A stretch of 64,000 nucleotides of DNA from Staphylococcus marylandisciuri (GTDB lineage: Bacteria > Bacillota > Bacilli > Staphylococcales > Staphylococcaceae), in the NCBI RefSeq assembly GCF_025519785.1, contig NZ_JAOPKZ010000011.1:1-64000 (forward strand), read 5' to 3'. Position 1 is the stretch's first letter. Every line of letters begins with the position of its first letter. Under the pieces are notes generated by a model. The model did no database searches and was not told the DNA's origin. It saw only the letters and a list, made by a program, of their open reading frames with translations. The translations under genes were made by a program, and so were the position numbers. This document shows, piece by piece, positions 62,009 through 64,000 of the stretch.

Positions 62009-63105
62009 TGGCTTTAACAGCAGGTATTGTAGGCTTGCCAAACGTAGGTAAGTCTACCCTTTTCAATGCAATCACTAAAGCAGGTGCGCTCGCCGCAAAC
62101 TATCCGTTCGCAACGATTGACCCAAACGTGGGGATCGTAGAAGTGCCTGATAGTCGTCTGAATGTCCTCTCAGATATGGTTCAACCTAAAAAAACTGTTC
62201 CGACAACATTCGAGTTTACAGATATTGCAGGTATAGTGAAAGGTGCCTCTAAAGGTGAAGGTTTGGGTAATAAATTCTTGTCTCATATTCGAGAAGTCGA
62301 TGCTATTTGCCAAGTTGTGCGCGCGTTTGATGATGATAATGTCACGCATGTGTCAGGCAAAGTTAATCCAATTGAAGATATCGAAGTCATCAATATGGAA
62401 CTCGTATTAGCGGACTTAGAGTCTGTAGAGAAACGTTTACCTAAACTTGAGAAGATGGCACGTCAGAAAGATAAAAAGGCTGAGAATGAAGTCCGTATAT
62501 TATCTAGAATTAAAGAAACGCTAGAAGAAGGTAAACCGGTACGTAGTCTTGAATTTGATGAAGAAGACTATAAATATGTGAAGCAAGCCCAATTATTAAC
62601 TTCAAAAGACATGTTATACATCGCTAACGTAGGTGAAGAAGAAATTGGCGATGACGATAATGAAAAAGTAAAAGCAATCCGTGAATACGCAGACAACGAA
62701 GGGTCTCAAGTGATTGTGATTAGCGCGAAAGTGGAAGAGGAGATTGCTACACTAGATGATGAGGACCGTGACATGTTCTTAGAAGATTTAGGTCTTGAAG
62801 AACCCGGTTTAAATCGTTTAATTCGGACGACGTATGATCTACTTGGTTTAGCCACATACTTTACTGCCGGCGTTCAAGAGGTACGTGCTTGGACATTTAG
62901 AAAAGGCATGACTGCTCCCCAATGTGCAGGCGTGATTCATACAGATTTTGAGCGAGGATTTATTCGTGCAGAAGTAACGAGTTATGATGATTATGTAGCG
63001 CATAATGGTGAAAATGGTGCTAAGGAAGCGGGCAAACAACGACTAGAAGGTAAAGATTACATTATGCAAGACGGGGACGTAGTACACTTTAGATTTAACG
63101 TATAA
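62008..63105 (+). CDS. ychF: Redox-regulated ATPase YchF (Obg family)
   Basis: YchF is an Obg-like P-loop ATPase that binds ribosomes and influences stress responses. The 365-residue protein starts MALTAGIVGLPNVGKSTLFN (P-loop GLPNVGKS). It has DIAGIVKGASKGEGLGN, and a coiled-coil insertion around 140-165. The C-terminal TGS domain contains TFRKGMTAPQCAGVIHTDFE and ends GDVVHFRFNV. It is coupled to DUF951. In S. aureus the next gene is rpsF; here two repeat copies and a GH25 gene intervene. Confidence 0.97.
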   Translation: MALTAGIVGLPNVGKSTLFNAITKAGALAANYPFATIDPNVGIVEVPDSRLNVLSDMVQPKKTVPTTFEFTDIAGIVKGASKGEGLGNKFLSHIREVDAICQVVRAFDDDNVTHVSGKVNPIEDIEVINMELVLADLESVEKRLPKLEKMARQKDKKAENEVRILSRIKETLEEGKPVRSLEFDEEDYKYVKQAQLLTSKDMLYIANVGEEEIGDDDNEKVKAIREYADNEGSQVIVISAKVEEEIATLDDEDRDMFLEDLGLEEPGLNRLIRTTYDLLGLATYFTAGVQEVRAWTFRKGMTAPQCAGVIHTDFERGFIRAEVTSYDDYVAHNGENGAKEAGKQRLEGKDYIMQDGDVVHFRFNV

Positions 63106-63125
63106 GAAGAATTAAATAGGGTGTA

Positions 63126-63290
63126 GGGAGCGGGACAGAAATCTAATTTGAATAAAAAGATTTCGTAGTCCTGCCCCGGCAAGGATGACTAGAATTGAAA
63201 AAAAGCTTGATACAAGCGCATTTTTAAATCAGTCATCTACTGCCGAGATGTTGAAGAGGCTGGGATTTATGTCCCAGCCTCTTTCTCTCT
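63126..63290 (+). repeat. Dispersed intergenic repeat, family A, full copy
   Basis: It lies 20 bp after ychF. The final GGCTGGGATTTATGTCCCAGCC hairpin is followed by TCTTTCTCT and a further partial head (to about 63320). Confidence 0.8.
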
Positions 63291-63408
63291 AGTCAAAGAC
63301 CATTATGTCCTAGCCTCTATACCCTACTTTTTTATATTTTACAAAGAGGGCAGGCTGCCGGACGTCTTAAAAATATGGGTTGGGCCCACCCCAACTCGCA
63401 TTGCTTGT

Positions 63409-63563
63409 GGGAGCGGGACAGAAATCTAATTTGAATAAAAAGATTTCGTAGTCCCGCCCCGGCAAAGATGACTAGAATTGAAAAAGCTTGATACAAGCGC
63501 GTTTTCAAATCAGTCATCTACTGCCGAAATGTTGAAGAGGCTGGGATTTATGTCCCAGCCTCC
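63409..63563 (+). repeat. Dispersed intergenic repeat, family A, full copy
   Basis: A second copy in the same orientation, 120 bp after the first. It is preceded by GGGCCCACCCCAACTCG, a short palindrome-rich companion also found at about 520-545. Open frames on the minus strand here are repeat artefacts. Confidence 0.8.
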
Positions 63564-63652
63564 TTTGTCGGGGCCCCACCCCACATCCTAAACGCTTGTG
63601 TCCTGACCTTGATTAGACGTATAAATAAAACGGCTATTTAATTGTGAACTAA

Positions 63653-64000
63653 TTAATTAGTAAACCATTTCGCGTTGACACTAGAATCAAGATAGCTTGC
63701 ATCCACGTTTTGTTGTAACTCTGGTGAGTAATAACTATCTGTATACTGCCACAATACTTTCTCGCGTGTTGGTTGTTGATCAGTGTATGCAGCTAACCAG
63801 AAGCCATCGTAGTCACTTACAGCAATTGAAGCATTTTGTAACATGAAGTTTTCGTATGAATAAAGTAAGATTTTTTTATTACCAGCAAGACGCTTCATTT
63901 CGTCGTGCCAAGCTGACGTAGCTTCATCAGTAGTACCTGAAGTTACAGAATTTTGTTCAAAGTCGTTAACGTAGAAGCTTGCTTTTGGGGCACGGTTATA
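63653..64000 (-). CDS. GH25-family muramidase (lysozyme-like), C-terminal part, cut by window edge
   Basis: The minus-strand frame is open from the window end to a stop at 63653, giving 115 residues. It includes ASFYVNDFEQNS, AWHDEM, KILLYSYENFM and DGFWLAAYTDQQPTREKVLW. QYTDSYYSPELQQNVDASYL follows. These are typical of the C-terminal half of glycoside hydrolase family 25, which cuts peptidoglycan. The missing N-terminus should hold the catalytic Asp and perhaps a signal peptide. It faces ychF across the repeats. Confidence 0.8.
   Translation of the reverse strand, partial: YNRAPKASFYVNDFEQNSVTSGTTDEATSAWHDEMKRLAGNKKILLYSYENFMLQNASIAVSDYDGFWLAAYTDQQPTREKVLWQYTDSYYSPELQQNVDASYLDSSVNAKWFTN

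Noticed and set aside
63332..63517. Minus-strand frame of 61 codons
   Set aside because: It runs through a dispersed family A repeat.

Overview
The window is a piece of a staphylococcal chromosome that includes the replication origin. Gene content and order identify it: purA-dnaB-rplI-gdpP, serS-hutH, gyrA-gyrB-recF-yaaA-dnaN-dnaA on the minus strand, and rpmH-rnpA-mnmE-mnmG-rsmG-noc on the plus strand. DnaA boxes lie on both sides of dnaA. The metICFE operon, the lactonase Drp35 and an IsdG-type haem oxygenase also point to Staphylococcus, most likely a coagulase-negative species. I cannot fix the species from sequence alone.

Layout. 1-900: start of an IS1182-family (IS1272-like) transposase cut by the window edge, then hairpin-rich repeats. 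900-8400: purA, dnaB, rplI, gdpP, a DUF2232 membrane protein and metX, all minus strand; metX is preceded by a SAM-I riboswitch. 9000-12250: serS behind a T-box leader, and hutH. 12766-13581: nnrD (plus). 13.6-14.3 kb: a repeat cluster including three tandem copies. 14.35-23.8 kb: the dnaA-gyrA replication block. 22.2-24.1 kb: bipartite oriC. 24.4-30.2 kb: rpmH to noc. 30.4-31.4 kb: drp35. 31.7-41.0 kb: a visibly AT-rich class II lanthipeptide (nukacin/lacticin 481 type) cluster. 41.5-43.0 kb: DUF454 plus an IsdG-like haem oxygenase under a probable Fur box, then a small lipoprotein. 43.9-47.2 kb: an MFS efflux pump and a BraRS-like two-component system. 48.4-50.5 kb: a CysJ-like reductase. 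51.0-58.6 kb: the metI-metC-metF-metE-cyclase operon behind a methionine-type T-box. 58.7-63.1 kb: parB, a LytTR/DUF3021 pair, mscS, DUF951 and ychF. 63.65 kb to the end: a GH25 muramidase running off the edge.

The most interesting region is the lanthipeptide cluster. The precursor is clearly nukacin-like, but its gene is on the opposite strand to nukMTFEGH, divergent from nukM, with its own promoter and terminator. Its core peptide begins with a seven-residue Lys/Arg run encoded by an (AAG)5 microsatellite-like tract. The companion regulator has a receiver domain in which the phospho-acceptor Asp is replaced by Lys. NukM, NukT, NukFEG and NukH supply modification, export with leader removal, ABC-type immunity and accessory immunity. 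A BraRS-like bacitracin/lantibiotic sensor lies a few kb away.

A dispersed intergenic repeat of about 160 bp occurs more than a dozen times, almost always at gene ends, and forms GC-capped hairpins. One copy sits nested in a second repeat between the SAM riboswitch and metX. Two parS-like sites were found, just after noc and inside cysJ, flanking the nukacin region. No tRNA, rRNA or CRISPR array was seen.
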